58,888 nucleotides of DNA from Bacteroidales bacterium (GCA_030637515.1 DAOWGM010000169.1:1-58888); one strand, 5' to 3'. Positions 44,143 to 55,380 are shown, counted from the stretch's first letter. Numbers and translations: made by a program. The notes: generated by a model from the sequence alone, not told the origin.

Positions 44143-45330
44143 ATGAATCAAAAAATAAATATTGGACTTTTTGGTTACGGTGTTGTAGGCGAGAGTCTTT
44201 ACCATGTACTTAAACACAGCAAAACAGTTGATGCTGGTGTTAGTAAAATTTGCGTTAAGCAAAAAGATAAAAAACGGTCTTTAGCTGAAAATCAGTTTAC
44301 TTTTAATAAGGAAGATATCATCGACGATAGAGATATTAATTTGGTTGTTGAATTGATTGATGATGCTGAAGAAGCTTACGATATTGTAAAGCGATGCTTG
44401 CAAAATCATAAAAGTGTAGTTTCTGGAAATAAAAAAATGTTGGCTCATCATTTAGATGAATTGATAGATCTTCAGGAAAAAACGGACGCTTCCTTATTGT
44501 ACGATGCTTCTGCGTGTGGAAGTATTCCTATAATCAGAAATATTGAAGAGTATTACGATAATGATTTGTTAAAATCCGTAACAGGAATTTTAAATGGATC
44601 ATCAAACTATATTCTTTCTAAGATTTTTAACGAAGGTTTAGCTTACGAAACGGCATTGAAACAAGCACAAGATTTGGGTTTTGCAGAAAGTAATCCATCT
44701 CTTGATGTTGATGGTTTCGATTCTTTGTATAAGTTAATAATTATCGCAACACATGCCTTAGGAACATTTGTATTACCCGATCAGGTTTTTAATTACGGAA
44801 TTTCTAATATTCAGGATGGTGATATACAATTTGCACGCGAAAAAAACTTTAAAACTAAACTGGTTGCTCAGTTAATTAAACTGGATGATGAATCGTTTAC
44901 CATGTTTGTAATTCCTCGATTAGTTCGTCCAGATAAGTATATCTATAATGTTGAAGATGAGTATAATGGTGTAGTTATTCAGGGTGAGTTTTACGATAAA
45001 CAATTTATGTTTGGAAAGGGAGCTGGAGGTTATCCTACAGGTTCTGCTGTGTTATCTGATATTACAGCACGATCACACAATTATAAATACGAGTATAAAA
45101 AACAGAAATATTTTAAAAAGTTAGAATATAGAACAAATCATGAGATTGAAATCTATCTGAGATATAAAAATATAGTTGATTTTAGTCATTTTGAGTTTGA
45201 GAATATTTCTGAAAAATACTCTGGCCCTGATCATAATTACGTTGTAGGTAAAATTAAATTGGATAATTTGTTAAAAATAAGATCGATTTTACCAAAACTT
45301 GATGTCTTTTTGGCTTATATCAGAAATTAA
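44143..45330 (+). CDS. hom: Homoserine dehydrogenase
   Basis: This 395-residue, stand-alone enzyme reduces aspartate semialdehyde to homoserine. It has the dinucleotide loop GLFGYGVVGESLYHVL, the catalytic segment KSVVSGNKKMLAHH, and the substrate region GILNGSSNYILSKI then GFAESNPSLDVDGFDS. There is no aspartate kinase domain or typical ACT domain; the C-terminal part (310-395) is of unknown role. Placed behind metX, it supplies homoserine directly to the methionine branch. Confidence 0.94.
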   Translation: MNQKINIGLFGYGVVGESLYHVLKHSKTVDAGVSKICVKQKDKKRSLAENQFTFNKEDIIDDRDINLVVELIDDAEEAYDIVKRCLQNHKSVVSGNKKMLAHHLDELIDLQEKTDASLLYDASACGSIPIIRNIEEYYDNDLLKSVTGILNGSSNYILSKIFNEGLAYETALKQAQDLGFAESNPSLDVDGFDSLYKLIIIATHALGTFVLPDQVFNYGISNIQDGDIQFAREKNFKTKLVAQLIKLDDESFTMFVIPRLVRPDKYIYNVEDEYNGVVIQGEFYDKQFMFGKGAGGYPTGSAVLSDITARSHNYKYEYKKQKYFKKLEYRTNHEIEIYLRYKNIVDFSHFEFENISEKYSGPDHNYVVGKIKLDNLLKIRSILPKLDVFLAYIRN

Positions 45331-45438
45331 TACCGATTGAAAGTATGTAATTGAACAATTTTCGCAAGCTCAATTATTCAAAATATATTTTTCATCGGCA
45401 TTAGCCAAAGTAAAAATGTTTATTTACTAATAACATAT

Positions 45439-45446
45439 TAACTTTG
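45439..45446 (+). promoter_or_regulatory. -7 promoter element upstream of metH
   Basis: TAACTTTG matches TAnnTTTG, 105 bases before the metH ATG. I searched this leader for a cobalamin riboswitch box and did not see one. Confidence 0.4.
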
Positions 45447-45499
45447 GTATAATTTGACTTTAATACACAGTATTGTGTAAATTTATATTTCGTTCATGG

Positions 45500-45535
45500 G
45501 TCATTCCGGTCCGATATTTATCGGAACCGGAATCT
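45500..45535 (+). repeat. Dispersed palindromic repeat upstream of metH
   Basis: GTCATTCCGGTCCGAT...ATCGGAACCGGAATC: TTCCGGT pairs with ACCGGAA and CCGAT with ATCGG. It is 17 bases before the metH ATG. Confidence 0.65.
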
Positions 45536-45551
45536 TAAAAAACAAAATCGA

Positions 45552-48500
45552 ATGAACCTATTAGAAAAACTAAAATCAGAATTAAAAGAACGAATTTTTG
45601 TACTTGATGGAGCAATGGGTACAATGATTCAATCATATAAATTAGACGAAGCAGCATATCGTGGCGAACGATTTAAAGATATTGAGAAACCGATAAAAGG
45701 GAATCATGATATACTTTCTATAACACAACCTAAAGTTATTTGTGAAATTCATCAATCATATCTTGAGGCAGGAGCAGACTTAATTGAAACAAATACATTT
45801 AATGCAAATGCCATTTCATTATCGGATTATGGATTAGAAGAAATAGCTTATGAGTTAAATCTGGAATCTGCAAAAATAGCTCGCCAAGCAATTGAAAAAT
45901 TTGGAAGGAAAGATGGACATTCACATTATGTTGTTGGTTCAATGGGACCAACCAACAGAACAGCTTCACTTTCACCAGATGTAAATCGTCCGGGATTCAG
46001 GAATGTTTTTTTCGAAGAGTTAAAAGAAGCTTATTCAACACAAGCAAAAGGACTTTTGGATGGCGGTGCAGATATATTATTGATCGAAACCATTTTTGAC
46101 ACAATGAATGCTAAAGCAGCCTTGTTTGCAATTAATGAAATTGCAGAAAGTCGTGGAATTATTGTTCCTGTTATGGTTTCGGGAACTGTTGATAATAGCG
46201 GGCGTTTACTGTCAGGTCAGGTTATCGATGCTTTTTATAATTCTGTTTCGCATGTCGATTTATTGAGTATTGGGTTAAATTGTGCTTTTGGAGCAAAACG
46301 TTTGCGTCCTTTTATTGAAGAATTATCTTCCAAAGCAAAATTCAATGTGAGTGTTCATCCTAATGCCGGATTACCCGATTTATTTGGTAAATATAATCAG
46401 TCAGCAAAGGAAATGGCTGGATTGATTGATGATTTCCTTCAAAATGGATTTGTCAATATTGTTGGCGGTTGTTGTGGCACTAAAGCTGAACATATTAAGG
46501 AAATTGCAAAAGTTGCGGCAAAGTATAAACCTCGAAAATTACCTGAAATAAAATGCCGAACTCAATTGTCAGGATTGGAATCTGTAGTTATTTGTGAAGG
46601 ACGAAATTTTGTAAATATTGGTGAACGTACAAATGTTTCTGGTTCTAAAAAATTTGCTCAGCTTATTCGTGACGAAAATTTTGAAGCAGCTCTGAATGTT
46701 GCTCGGCATCAGGTTATTAATGGTGCGCAAATAATTGATGTGTCAATGGATGATGCGATGATTGATGCAGAAAAAGTATTGCCTGAGTTTCTACACTTAA
46801 TTGCATCAGAACCGGATATTGCTAAGGTTCCAATAATGGTAGATTCCTCAAAATGGTCAGTAATAGAAGCTGGATTAAAGTGTTTGCAGGGAAAATCCAT
46901 TGTAAACTCTATTAGTTTAAAAGAAGGTGAACAAGATTTTATCGAAAAAGCAAAAAAGATTCATGCATATGGTTCGGCAGCTATTGTAATGCTTTTTGAT
47001 GAGCATGGGCAGGCTGATACATATGAACGAAAAATTGAAATTGCAGAGCGATCTTATAAAATATTAATCGAAAAAACAGATTTTCCTCCTGAAGATATCA
47101 TTTTTGATTCCAATATTTTAGCCATCGGAACAGGATTGCAGGAACATAATAATTATGCGGTTGATTTTATTAAGGCTGTGAAATGGATTAAAGAAAATCT
47201 TCCATTGGCAAAAACCAGTGGTGGAATAAGTAACTTGTCGTTTTCGTTCCGTGGAAATAATCGGGTTCGTGAAGCGATTCATTCGGTATTCTTATATCAT
47301 GCTATTAAAGCTGGTCTCGATATGGGAATTGTTAACCCTGCGATGCTCGAGATTTACGATGATATTCCAAAAGATTTATTGCAGCTTACCGAAGATTTGG
47401 TTTTAAATAGAAGAGTTGACGCAACTCAAAGATTACTTGTTTTTGCTGAAAACATCAGTTCTAAAGGAAAAGAAGTAGAGACTTTTGATGAATGGAGAAA
47501 GAAACCTGTTGGCGATAGAATAAATTATGCTTTAATAAAGGGGAATCTTGATTTTATTGAACATGATGCGGAAGAAATACGAAAAAACTATAATGTAACA
47601 TTAGATGTTATTGAAGGTCCGTTAATGGATGGAATGAGTAAGGTTGGAGAGCTTTTTGGATCGGGAAAAATGTTTTTACCACAGGTGGTGAAAAGTGCTC
47701 GAGTAATGAAAAAAGCAGTTTCTCATTTATTGCCTTACATTGAGGAAGAAAAGAAGTTAAGCGGCGATCTTTCAACAAGAGGGAAAATATTAATTGCAAC
47801 TGTAAAAGGCGATGTACACGATATAGGTAAAAACATTGTAAGCGTAATATTGTCGTGTAATAATTATGAAATTATTGATTTGGGAGTAATGGTTCCTTCC
47901 GAAAAAATTATTGAAACAGCAATTAAAGAAAAGGTAGACATCATAGGTTTAAGCGGATTGATTACACCGTCGCTCGACGAAATGATTCATGTTGCAAAGG
48001 AATTAGAACGAAATAATTTAAAAATACCATTATTAATTGGTGGAGCAACCACTTCGAAAATTCATACAGCCTTAAGAATTGCACCAGAATATTCAGCTCC
48101 GGTTGTTTATGTGAAAGATGCATCCAGAAGTGTAAATATTGTAAATAATTTATTATCAGATAGATTAAAGGAAAGTTTTTTGAAGGGATTGGAAGAAGAG
48201 TATCAAAAATCGATTGAAAAATATGAGAAAACCAAATCGGGAGCTAAATACCTGACTCTGGAAGAGGCACGAAAAAATAAATTGAAAATTGATTGGTCAG
48301 AATACGAAGCTAAACGACCTGCATTTTTTGGTTCGAAAGTATTAGAGAATTATCCAATAAAACAGCTTGTAAAATACATAGATTGGACATTCTTTTTTCA
48401 TCAATGGGATATTCCAGGGCGTTATCCCAAAATTTTCGATGATCCTGTAAAAGGAATTGAGGCAAAAAAACTTTTCGACGATGCACAGGAAATGCTTGAG

Positions 48501-49217
48501 CTTATTGTTCAAAAAAACATGTTAAAGGCAAATGGTGCTTTTGGGTTTTATCCTGCGAATTCCAGATCTGATGATATTGTTTTATATAATGGAAAAGAGG
48601 AAATAGAGCATTTTTCTTTTATAAGAAATCAGAGGATAAAAAACGAAAACGAACCTAATCTTTGCTTATCTGATTTTATTATTCCGAAACCTGAAAATCG
48701 AAAGGATTATATAGGATTATTTGCTGTAACAGCAGGTTTGGGAGCAGAAAAATGGGTGAAAGAATTTAAAGAGGCAGGAAATGATTATGATGCAATAATG
48801 TTAAAAATATTAGCTGATCGACTGGCCGAAGCATTTGCGGAGTTTCTACATGAGAAAGTTCGAAAAGAATATTGGGGATATTCAACTGATGAAAAACTTA
48901 CAAAGGATGATATATTGCACGAACGATACTTTGGAATTCGACCTGCAATTGGATATCCATCATTGCCTGATCATACCTTAAAGAAAACATTATTTGAATT
49001 GTTGGATGTTGAAAGTCAAGCAGGAATTGAACTTACTGAAAGTTATATGATGACACCTCAGGCTTCGGTTTGTGGATTTTATTTAGCTCATCCCGAAGCG
49101 CAGTATTTTAACGTTCAAAAAATTTCTCAAGATCAAGTACAGGATTATGCGGTAAGAAATAGCATAAGTATTGATGAAGCAGAAAAACGTTTATCACAGA
49201 ATTTGAATTATATGTAA
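45552..49217 (+). CDS. metH: Cobalamin-dependent methionine synthase
   Basis: MetH moves a methyl group from methyltetrahydrofolate to homocysteine through cobalamin. The 1221-residue protein has all four modules: homocysteine domain (1-320; GAMGTMIQ and the zinc Cys pair in GGCCGT), pterin domain (about 340-610; [11 protein letters not shown]), cap and B12 domain (about 640-890; DVHDIGKNI holds the cobalt-ligand His), and reactivation domain (about 900-1221; [16 protein letters not shown]). It is a full-length enzyme and so able to be reactivated with SAM. It lies between hom and metF. Confidence 0.98.
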   Translation: MNLLEKLKSELKERIFVLDGAMGTMIQSYKLDEAAYRGERFKDIEKPIKGNHDILSITQPKVICEIHQSYLEAGADLIETNTFNANAISLSDYGLEEIAYELNLESAKIARQAIEKFGRKDGHSHYVVGSMGPTNRTASLSPDVNRPGFRNVFFEELKEAYSTQAKGLLDGGADILLIETIFDTMNAKAALFAINEIAESRGIIVPVMVSGTVDNSGRLLSGQVIDAFYNSVSHVDLLSIGLNCAFGAKRLRPFIEELSSKAKFNVSVHPNAGLPDLFGKYNQSAKEMAGLIDDFLQNGFVNIVGGCCGTKAEHIKEIAKVAAKYKPRKLPEIKCRTQLSGLESVVICEGRNFVNIGERTNVSGSKKFAQLIRDENFEAALNVARHQVINGAQIIDVSMDDAMIDAEKVLPEFLHLIASEPDIAKVPIMVDSSKWSVIEAGLKCLQGKSIVNSISLKEGEQDFIEKAKKIHAYGSAAIVMLFDEHGQADTYERKIEIAERSYKILIEKTDFPPEDIIFDSNILAIGTGLQEHNNYAVDFIKAVKWIKENLPLAKTSGGISNLSFSFRGNNRVREAIHSVFLYHAIKAGLDMGIVNPAMLEIYDDIPKDLLQLTEDLVLNRRVDATQRLLVFAENISSKGKEVETFDEWRKKPVGDRINYALIKGNLDFIEHDAEEIRKNYNVTLDVIEGPLMDGMSKVGELFGSGKMFLPQVVKSARVMKKAVSHLLPYIEEEKKLSGDLSTRGKILIATVKGDVHDIGKNIVSVILSCNNYEIIDLGVMVPSEKIIETAIKEKVDIIGLSGLITPSLDEMIHVAKELERNNLKIPLLIGGATTSKIHTALRIAPEYSAPVVYVKDASRSVNIVNNLLSDRLKESFLKGLEEEYQKSIEKYEKTKSGAKYLTLEEARKNKLKIDWSEYEAKRPAFFGSKVLENYPIKQLVKYIDWTFFFHQWDIPGRYPKIFDDPVKGIEAKKLFDDAQEMLELIVQKNMLKANGAFGFYPANSRSDDIVLYNGKEEIEHFSFIRNQRIKNENEPNLCLSDFIIPKPENRKDYIGLFAVTAGLGAEKWVKEFKEAGNDYDAIMLKILADRLAEAFAEFLHEKVRKEYWGYSTDEKLTKDDILHERYFGIRPAIGYPSLPDHTLKKTLFELLDVESQAGIELTESYMMTPQASVCGFYLAHPEAQYFNVQKISQDQVQDYAVRNSISIDEAEKRLSQNLNYM

Positions 49218-49230
49218 TAATTTTCTGATG

Positions 49231-49314
49231 CACACTTCGACAGGCTCAGCGTGACATCTATGATTTGACAATAGAATATAGGAAATTGTCATCCTGAGCT
49301 TGTCGAAGGATAGA
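49231..49314 (+). repeat. Inverted pair of dispersed repeats between metH and metF
   Basis: CACACTTCGACAGGCTC then AGCGTGACA (49231-49256) faces GTCATCCTGAGCTTGTC then GAAGGATAGAC (49288-49314). The metF start at 49320 lies just after the second copy. Confidence 0.65.
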
Positions 49315-49319
49315 CAACA

Positions 49320-50294
49320 ATGAATTTGAAAAATGATATTATGAAAGTAATCGACAAAATAAAAAATGCCAAAAGTACATTGTTCACTTTTGAACTTTTA
49401 CCACCATTAAAAGGGCACACTATACAGGAAATATATGATACAATTGACCCTTTAATTGAGTTTAATCCTGCATACATAAATATTACCTATCATCAGCAGG
49501 AAGTCGTTTATAAAACTCGTCCTGATGGATTAATGGAGAAACGAGTTATTCGTAAACGTCCCGGAACAGTGGCAATAGCTTCAGCAATTCAGAACAAGTA
49601 TAAAATTACCGTTGTTCCGCATATGATATGCGGAGGCTTTACAAAAGAAGAAACCGAAGATGCACTTATTGATTTCCATTTTTTAGGTATTGATAATTTA
49701 TTAGCATTACGTGGCGATCCCGATAAAGGAAAAAGGAAATTTGTACCTGAAAAGGGCGGTCATACTTATACAAGCGATCTCATTGAACAAATCATGAATT
49801 TGAACAAAGGGAAATACCTTCACGAAGATCTGGAAGATGCTATGCCAACTAATTTTTCTGTGGGTGTTGCTGGTTACCCAGAAAAGCATATTGAAGCACC
49901 AAACCTGGATGCTGATTTAGAAAATTTAAAACTTAAAGTTGAGAAAGGAGCAGAATATATTGTTACACAAATGTTTTTTGACAATCAAAAATATTTTGAT
50001 TTTGTTGAAAAATGTAAAAATGTAGGAATTAATGTTCCAATAATTCCGGGAATAAAACCAGTTTCTACATTAAATGACATTTCATTATTACCACAAACTT
50101 TTAATATTGATCTTCCAAATGATCTAATAAAAGAAATTAAGAAGTGCAAAACAATTAAAGATGTTAGACAAGTAGGAGTTGAATGGGCAATAGAACAGTC
50201 GAAAGAGCTAATAAAATCAAATGTTCCGGGAATTCATTATTATACTTTAGATCAATCAGACAACATTAAAAAAATTGTAAAAGCGGTTTTTTAG
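49320..50294 (+). CDS. metF: Methylenetetrahydrofolate reductase
   Basis: MetF reduces 5,10-methylenetetrahydrofolate to 5-methyltetrahydrofolate, the methyl donor of MetH. The 324-residue protein is a TIM-barrel flavoprotein with FTFELLPPLKGHTIQEI, the conserved Asp in LLALRGDPDKG, AGYPEKHIEAP, and ADLENLKLKVEKGAEYIVTQMFFD. Normal family length; an internal start at 49341 (MKVIDKI) is also possible. It is the final gene of the methionine group. Confidence 0.97.
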   Translation: MNLKNDIMKVIDKIKNAKSTLFTFELLPPLKGHTIQEIYDTIDPLIEFNPAYINITYHQQEVVYKTRPDGLMEKRVIRKRPGTVAIASAIQNKYKITVVPHMICGGFTKEETEDALIDFHFLGIDNLLALRGDPDKGKRKFVPEKGGHTYTSDLIEQIMNLNKGKYLHEDLEDAMPTNFSVGVAGYPEKHIEAPNLDADLENLKLKVEKGAEYIVTQMFFDNQKYFDFVEKCKNVGINVPIIPGIKPVSTLNDISLLPQTFNIDLPNDLIKEIKKCKTIKDVRQVGVEWAIEQSKELIKSNVPGIHYYTLDQSDNIKKIVKAVF

Positions 50295-50356
50295 TTTTGA
50301 TTGTTTGAACAAGAATAAAGTTATTCATCTTTCAATAATTCACAATGACAACTTTA

Positions 50357-50385
50357 TGTCACACTGAGCCTGTCGAAGTGTTGTG
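50357..50385 (+). repeat. Dispersed palindromic repeat upstream of lepA
   Basis: TGTCACACTGAGCCTGTCG then AAGTGTTGTG, a plus-type copy of the family. The 237-base spacer between metF and lepA holds no other gene. Confidence 0.6.
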
Positions 50386-50461
50386 TAAATTATCTAAAAT
50401 ATTAAAAATAAGTAACACGTAACAATTAATAAAAGTAGTTAGAAGATTTCAAGTTATTAAT

Positions 50462-50469
50462 TATCTTTG
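50462..50469 (+). promoter_or_regulatory. -7 promoter element of lepA
   Basis: TATCTTTG matches TAnnTTTG, about 62 bases before the lepA ATG. No -33 TTG at good spacing. Confidence 0.45.
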
Positions 50470-50531
50470 CAAGTTCGGGAATATGATATTTCTGAGTATA
50501 ATTTTTTGAAAGATTAATATATAATACCTTT

Positions 50532-52319
50532 ATGGATAATATAAGAAATTTTTGCATCATCGCTCACATTGATCACGGAAAGAGCACTCTGGCTGACAGG
50601 CTTTTACAGGCAACTGGTTCAGTTTCTGATCGCGATTATCAGGATCAATTACTCGATGATATGGACTTGGAGAGAGAACGTGGAATTACGATTAAAAGTC
50701 ACGCCATTCATATGGAATATAAGCATGAAGGTAAAGATTATGTGCTGAATTTGATTGATACTCCCGGACATGTTGATTTTTCATATGAAGTATCACGTTC
50801 AATTGCTGCATGTGAAGGGGCTTTATTAATTGTTGATGCAACTCAGGGAGTTCAGGCACAAACTATTTCCAATGTATTTTTAGCAATGGAAAATGATTTA
50901 GAAATCATACCTGTTTTAAATAAAATGGATTTAGATGCAGCCATGCCGGAAGAGGTCAAAGATCAGATTATAGAACTGATTGGTGGTGAGAGAGACGATA
51001 TAATTTGCGCAAGTGGGAAAACAGGAATTGGTATCGATGAAATTCTGGAAGCAGTAATAAATAAAGTTCCTGCTCCAAAAGGAGACCCAAATGCACCATT
51101 GCAGGCGCTTATTTTTGATTCGGTTTATAATCAGTATCGTGGTATTGAAGCTTACTTTAAAATTCTGAATGGAACCATTCGTAAAGGTGAGCAGGTAAAG
51201 TTTTTTGCTACAGAAAAGGAATATTTTGCAGATGAAATAGGTGTGTTAAAATATAAACAAGAAGCAAGAAAAGAATTAAAAGCGGGTGATGTTGGTTATA
51301 TTATTTCAGGAATAAAAACTGCCAAAGAAGTTAGAGTTGGTGATACTTTAACAACAAAGGAAAGACCATGTGAAGAAGCAATTAGTGGTTTTGAAGATGT
51401 TAAACCAATGGTTTTTGCCGGTATTTATCCTATTGATGCTGATGATTATGAAGACTTACGCGAATCAATGGAAAAGTTGCAGCTAAATGATGCTTCTTTA
51501 ACCTTTGAACCGGAATCTTCTGTAGCATTGGGTTTTGGTTTTCGTTGTGGTTTTCTTGGTTTACTCCACATGGAAATTATTCAGGAACGCCTTGATCGTG
51601 AATTCGATATGGATGTTATTACAACCGTTCCTAATGTTTCGTATAAAGCATACACAACAAAAAATGAAGTAATAGATGTTCATAATCCATCAGGCTTGCC
51701 AGGAGTTACTCAACTGGATTATATAGAAGAACCTTTTATAAGAGCCCAAATCATTTCTCAAGCTGAGTATGTTGGTCAAATAATGAAACTTTGTATTGAT
51801 AAACGAGGAGAATTAAAAAATCAAGTTTATTTACCAAACGATCGTGTAGAAGTATCTTTTGAAATGCCTTTAGCCGAAATCGTATTTGATTTTTACGATA
51901 AACTAAAAAGTATTTCACGTGGTTACGCTTCTTTTGATTATCATCAAACAGGATATGAAAGAGCAACTCTTGCACGATTAGATATATTATTAAATGGCGA
52001 GATGGTTGATGCTTTATCAACCTTAATTCATAAAGATAATGCTTACAATTTTGGGCGCCGAATGTGCGAAAAATTGAAGGAACTGATTCCTCGCCAGCAA
52101 TTCGATATTGCTATTCAGGCGGCAATTGGTGCCAAAATTATAGCTCGTGAAACTGTAAAAGCTGTTCGTAAAGATGTTACTGCAAAATGTTATGGTGGTG
52201 ATATCACGCGTAAGCGAAAACTTCTTGAAAAACAGAAAAAAGGTAAGAAGCGAATGCGTCAGGTAGGAAATGTGGAAGTTCCGCAACAGGCATTTCTCGC
52301 GGTTTTAAAACTTGATTAA
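50532..52319 (+). CDS. lepA: Elongation factor 4 (LepA)
   Basis: LepA is a ribosomal GTPase that helps stalled or mispositioned ribosomes and initiation. The 595-residue protein has GTPase motifs [15 protein letters not shown] (G1), [10 protein letters not shown] (G2), [10 protein letters not shown] (G3), NKMDLD (G4), and the LepA-specific C-terminal part ending [25 protein letters not shown]. It has no frameshift or truncation. It is transcribed from its own promoter. Confidence 0.98.
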   Translation: MDNIRNFCIIAHIDHGKSTLADRLLQATGSVSDRDYQDQLLDDMDLERERGITIKSHAIHMEYKHEGKDYVLNLIDTPGHVDFSYEVSRSIAACEGALLIVDATQGVQAQTISNVFLAMENDLEIIPVLNKMDLDAAMPEEVKDQIIELIGGERDDIICASGKTGIGIDEILEAVINKVPAPKGDPNAPLQALIFDSVYNQYRGIEAYFKILNGTIRKGEQVKFFATEKEYFADEIGVLKYKQEARKELKAGDVGYIISGIKTAKEVRVGDTLTTKERPCEEAISGFEDVKPMVFAGIYPIDADDYEDLRESMEKLQLNDASLTFEPESSVALGFGFRCGFLGLLHMEIIQERLDREFDMDVITTVPNVSYKAYTTKNEVIDVHNPSGLPGVTQLDYIEEPFIRAQIISQAEYVGQIMKLCIDKRGELKNQVYLPNDRVEVSFEMPLAEIVFDFYDKLKSISRGYASFDYHQTGYERATLARLDILLNGEMVDALSTLIHKDNAYNFGRRMCEKLKELIPRQQFDIAIQAAIGAKIIARETVKAVRKDVTAKCYGGDITRKRKLLEKQKKGKKRMRQVGNVEVPQQAFLAVLKLD

Positions 52320-52360
52320 AAAATTGTTTCGCAATTTATGTACTAAGTAAAATTCATAAT

Positions 52361-52416
52361 GTCATTCCGGCCGAAGAGCCGGAACCGAACGTAGTGAGCT
52401 CAGCGAAGCTAATCTC
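52361..52416 (+). repeat. Dispersed palindromic repeat after lepA
   Basis: GTCATTCCGGCCGAAGAGCC then GGAACCGAACG, and AGTGAGCTCAGCG then AAGCTAATC: TTCCGGC pairs with GCCGGAA. It is the longest copy of the family in the window, at the end of the repeat-rich stretch. Confidence 0.6.
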
Positions 52417-52449
52417 TTTTTTTAATTGGTTCGTGAGACATTTTTATCA

Positions 52450-52457
52450 TAACTTTG
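52450..52457 (+). promoter_or_regulatory. -7 promoter element placed for a leaderless transcript
   Basis: TAACTTTG matches TAnnTTTG and its last base is 5 bases before the ATG at 52462. For a normal transcription start 5-7 bases after the element, the message would begin at or inside the start codon. Confidence 0.35.
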
Positions 52458-52461
52458 TTTT

Positions 52462-53427
52462 ATGTCAGATATCGATCAAAAATATCGAAATAGATATATC
52501 AAAAAAGCTTCTTGGGTTGGAATTATTGGTAATACTATTTTAGCTGTTGCAAAAATTGTAATTGGGTTTATTTCAGGTAGTCTGGCTGTTATTGGTGATG
52601 GAATTGATACTGCTACAGACATACTTACTTACTTTATTACTTTGCTGGCAGCTAAAATAATGAATAAACCTCCTAATTTTAAATTTCCATATGGTTATAA
52701 CAGAGCAGAGGCAGTTGCTACAAAAGCACTAAGCTTTGTTATTTTCTTTGCCGGTGCTCAGTTGTTTTTATCTACTTTATTAAGATTAATAAGAAACGAA
52801 CCACATCAAATACCTGCCCTGTTGGCAATATATGTTACTGTTTTTTCTATTTTATCAAAAGCTGGATTAGCATTTTATCAGTTTCGAATTGGTAAAAAAA
52901 TTCAAAGCAATATGATTATTGCCAATGCTAAAAATATGCGAAATGATATTCTCATTTCATCTTCAGTATTAGTTGGGCTTGTTTTTACACATATTTTTAG
53001 GTTACCGATTCTGGATCTGATCACGGCAATGGCTGTTGGTGTGTGGATTATGAAAGCAGGATTTGAGATATTTATGGAAACCAGTCGCGAATTAATGGAT
53101 GGAACCGATAATCCGGAATTATATTATAAAATTTTTGATGCAGTAGAAGAAGTTGGTGGAGCAAATCCACACCGAGTGAGAGTTCGTAAGCATTCGAATT
53201 TATATACGGTTGATTTAGATATTGAAATTGATGGAAAATTAACCATTGAAGAGGGACATGAAATTTCTAAAGATGTTGAGATTAACATTAGAAAGAAAGT
53301 CGAAAACGTTTACGATGTTTTAGTTCATATAGAACCAGAAGGGAATATAGAAAAAGAAAAGTTTGGCTTATCTCGCGAGAATATCGAAGACGAATGCAGT
53401 AAGAAGAAAAATAGAAATGCAAAATAA
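52462..53427 (+). CDS. Cation diffusion facilitator family transporter
   Basis: The 321-residue protein has six hydrophobic segments in the first 200 residues and a C-terminal cytoplasmic domain (about 215-300, ending with YDVLVHIEPEGNIEKE). The second helix carries GDGIDTATD, matching the metal-site DxxxD position, and the fifth helix ANAKNMRNDILISSSV replaces the common HxxxD with N and D. Efflux of a divalent metal such as Mn, Fe or Zn is likely; the ligand set does not prove which. The aminotransferase start overlaps its end by 11 bases. Confidence 0.93.
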   Translation: MSDIDQKYRNRYIKKASWVGIIGNTILAVAKIVIGFISGSLAVIGDGIDTATDILTYFITLLAAKIMNKPPNFKFPYGYNRAEAVATKALSFVIFFAGAQLFLSTLLRLIRNEPHQIPALLAIYVTVFSILSKAGLAFYQFRIGKKIQSNMIIANAKNMRNDILISSSVLVGLVFTHIFRLPILDLITAMAVGVWIMKAGFEIFMETSRELMDGTDNPELYYKIFDAVEEVGGANPHRVRVRKHSNLYTVDLDIEIDGKLTIEEGHEISKDVEINIRKKVENVYDVLVHIEPEGNIEKEKFGLSRENIEDECSKKKNRNAK

Positions 53428-54553
53428 ATATCAAAAACCTGCCGGCTCGTACATCAGTTTTATGAGCAATAAAGTAAAAATCTATGGTGGTATAAACCTA
53501 GCGCAAGGTATTCCCGGATTTAATCCACCCAAAGAATTAACAAATATACTAAGCAATATAGCAAATGATAATATTCATCAGTATGCCCCTGGAAATGGGA
53601 ATAATGAATTGCTTGATTTACTACTTAATAAATATAAAAACGAATATCCCTTTTCAAAAGATGACTTTTTAATTACCCAAGGAGGAACGGAAGCTTTATC
53701 TTTATTGTATATTTATTTTAATAAGATTATTCCTAAACCTTTTTCGGCATTGGCTTTTGATCCGGTTTATGAAAGTTATAAATACTTGCCTGGGATTTTT
53801 AATACTGATTTTGTTCCTTTTTCTTTTGAAAATGATTTCACGATTAATTTTGAAAAGCTGGAAAGAATATGTTTGGATACGAATGTAAAAGTTATTTTTC
53901 TTGGATCGCCTGGAAATCCTTTTGGAAAGATTTGGTCAAAGGACGAAATGAATTTTTTAATTGATTTAAGTAAGAGATTAGACATATTTATTGTTCTTGA
54001 TGCTGTTTATAAAGAATTGTATTTTGATGAAAAACCATATATTCCATTAGATCAGTTTAATCCTAATTTATTTTATACGAATAGTTTTTCAAAGCTATTT
54101 TCAATAACCGGATGGAGGATAGGTTATTTGATTGCGCATCAGGCACATATGCAAAATATAAAATCTATTCATGATTATACAGGATTATGCGCTCCTTCAA
54201 TTTTGCAACAGACTATTGTTGAATATTTGAAAGAATATAATTTTGGGAATGAATATGTGACAAATCTTAGAAAAAGATTAAAAGAATCATATAATCATTT
54301 ATCAAACGAATTAGAAAAACTGGGTTTTGAAATTCCAGAGACAAAAGGGGGTTATTTTGTTTGGGCAAAATTACCCGATAAATATCCTGATGGATTTAAA
54401 TTTGCCATAGATTTATACGAAGAACAAAAAGTTGCAGTAATTCCTGGCGAACATTTTTCCAATAACGCTACAAATTATATTCGATTTAATATCGCCAGAG
54501 AAAAATCAGAAGTAGATGAGGGAATAAGCAGAATTAAAAGATTTTTCGAATAA
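53417..54553 (+). CDS. PLP-dependent aminotransferase, class I/II, methionine-aminotransferase-like
   Basis: The start is ATG 53417 (MQNKYQKPAGSYISF); the longer frame from 53363 would overlap the CDF gene by 65 bases. The 378-residue enzyme has GGTEALSLLY, GSPGNPFG, the internal-aldimine Lys226 in NSFSKLFSITGWRIGY, and RFNIAREKSE with the substrate Arg. It resembles YbdL/KAT-type methionine aminotransferases, so it may act on methionine or a related amino acid; the substrate is not certain. It is probably cotranscribed with the CDF gene. Confidence 0.9.
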   Translation: MQNKYQKPAGSYISFMSNKVKIYGGINLAQGIPGFNPPKELTNILSNIANDNIHQYAPGNGNNELLDLLLNKYKNEYPFSKDDFLITQGGTEALSLLYIYFNKIIPKPFSALAFDPVYESYKYLPGIFNTDFVPFSFENDFTINFEKLERICLDTNVKVIFLGSPGNPFGKIWSKDEMNFLIDLSKRLDIFIVLDAVYKELYFDEKPYIPLDQFNPNLFYTNSFSKLFSITGWRIGYLIAHQAHMQNIKSIHDYTGLCAPSILQQTIVEYLKEYNFGNEYVTNLRKRLKESYNHLSNELEKLGFEIPETKGGYFVWAKLPDKYPDGFKFAIDLYEEQKVAVIPGEHFSNNATNYIRFNIAREKSEVDEGISRIKRFFE

Positions 54554-54555
54554 TC

Positions 54556-54563
54556 TATCTTTG
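54556..54563 (+). promoter_or_regulatory. -7 promoter element of the SH3 lipoprotein gene
   Basis: TATCTTTG matches TAnnTTTG, about 61 bases before the ATG at 54625 and right after the aminotransferase stop. Confidence 0.45.
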
Positions 54564-54624
54564 TTTTCTATCGTATTTTTCACACCTTTAGAGTCGTAAA
54601 TTTATTAACCCTAATAATTTAAAA

Positions 54625-55380
54625 ATGAAAAAATGTAACTATGTATTTTTAATACTTCTGATATTTCTAACTTCTTGTGCAGGATTAACTGATAAAGAAA
54701 ACCAAAAACAACAAACAGTTAGTATTTACAAAGACGTTCCTGTTAGAGAATTGCCTTCAAAAGATGGAAAATGGGTGTCAAAGCTTAGTTTAGGTGAAAC
54801 CTTATATTTCCTTGGAGAAGAAGTTGTTGATAGTTCTGATAACAACAGAGAGTATCTCAAAGTAGAATTATCTGATGGTAAAGTTGCATGGGCAATGAGT
54901 TACGGATTAATAGTTAATGCTAAAATTGCTGCAGTAAAGGAAAGCGTGCCTGTTTATGAGCGACCAGATTTAGTAACCTTAACAAAGAATGAATTTAATG
55001 CAATGGATATTCTGGCAATTGAAGAAACTAAGGATAATTGGATAAAAGTTGTTGGTGAAAATAAAAAAATAAAAGGTTGGATAAAGCAAGGAGTTGTTAC
55101 TGAAAATAAAGAAGATGTAGCAGTTGCAATATTAGCATCTAAACAATTAATGAAAAATGGTGAAATTATTCTTGAAAAAATAGAAGAGTTTTTAGAGAAT
55201 TTACCTTATAAAAATTCATTTTTTATCGGATATATTAAATCTCAGATTGTTAACGAAGAAGTTGAGGAAGCTCCGGCGGAAGAGGTTTCAGAAGAGGAAG
55301 TTGTTGAAGAACCTATTGAGGAAACTAAAATGGAAGAGGCTTCAGAAGAAGTTGAGACTGATGAAGTTGTTGAAGAATAA
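54625..55380 (+). CDS. Lipoprotein with SH3-like domains and acidic tail
   Basis: The 251-residue protein has a lipoprotein signal ending LTSC (Cys18). Two SH3b-like modules follow: about 32-95 (VSIYKDVPVRELPSKDG, LSLGETLYFLGEE) and about 100-160 (VPVYERPDLVTLTKNE, NWIKVVGENKKIKGWIK). The last 45 residues are mostly Glu and Val, low in complexity. Bacterial SH3 modules bind peptidoglycan or proteins. It is a single-gene unit with its own promoter and terminator. Function unknown. Confidence 0.85.
   Translation: MKKCNYVFLILLIFLTSCAGLTDKENQKQQTVSIYKDVPVRELPSKDGKWVSKLSLGETLYFLGEEVVDSSDNNREYLKVELSDGKVAWAMSYGLIVNAKIAAVKESVPVYERPDLVTLTKNEFNAMDILAIEETKDNWIKVVGENKKIKGWIKQGVVTENKEDVAVAILASKQLMKNGEIILEKIEEFLENLPYKNSFFIGYIKSQIVNEEVEEAPAEEVSEEEVVEEPIEETKMEEASEEVETDEVVEE

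Noticed and set aside
45331..45551. A possible cobalamin riboswitch upstream of metH
   Set aside because: The characteristic B12-box sequence (GCCACTG) and its supporting stems are not seen; only a -7 element and a palindromic repeat are found.
53363..53416. An upstream start of the aminotransferase
   Set aside because: The extra 18 residues overlap the CDF gene by 65 bases and do not resemble family N-termini; ATG 53417 fits.
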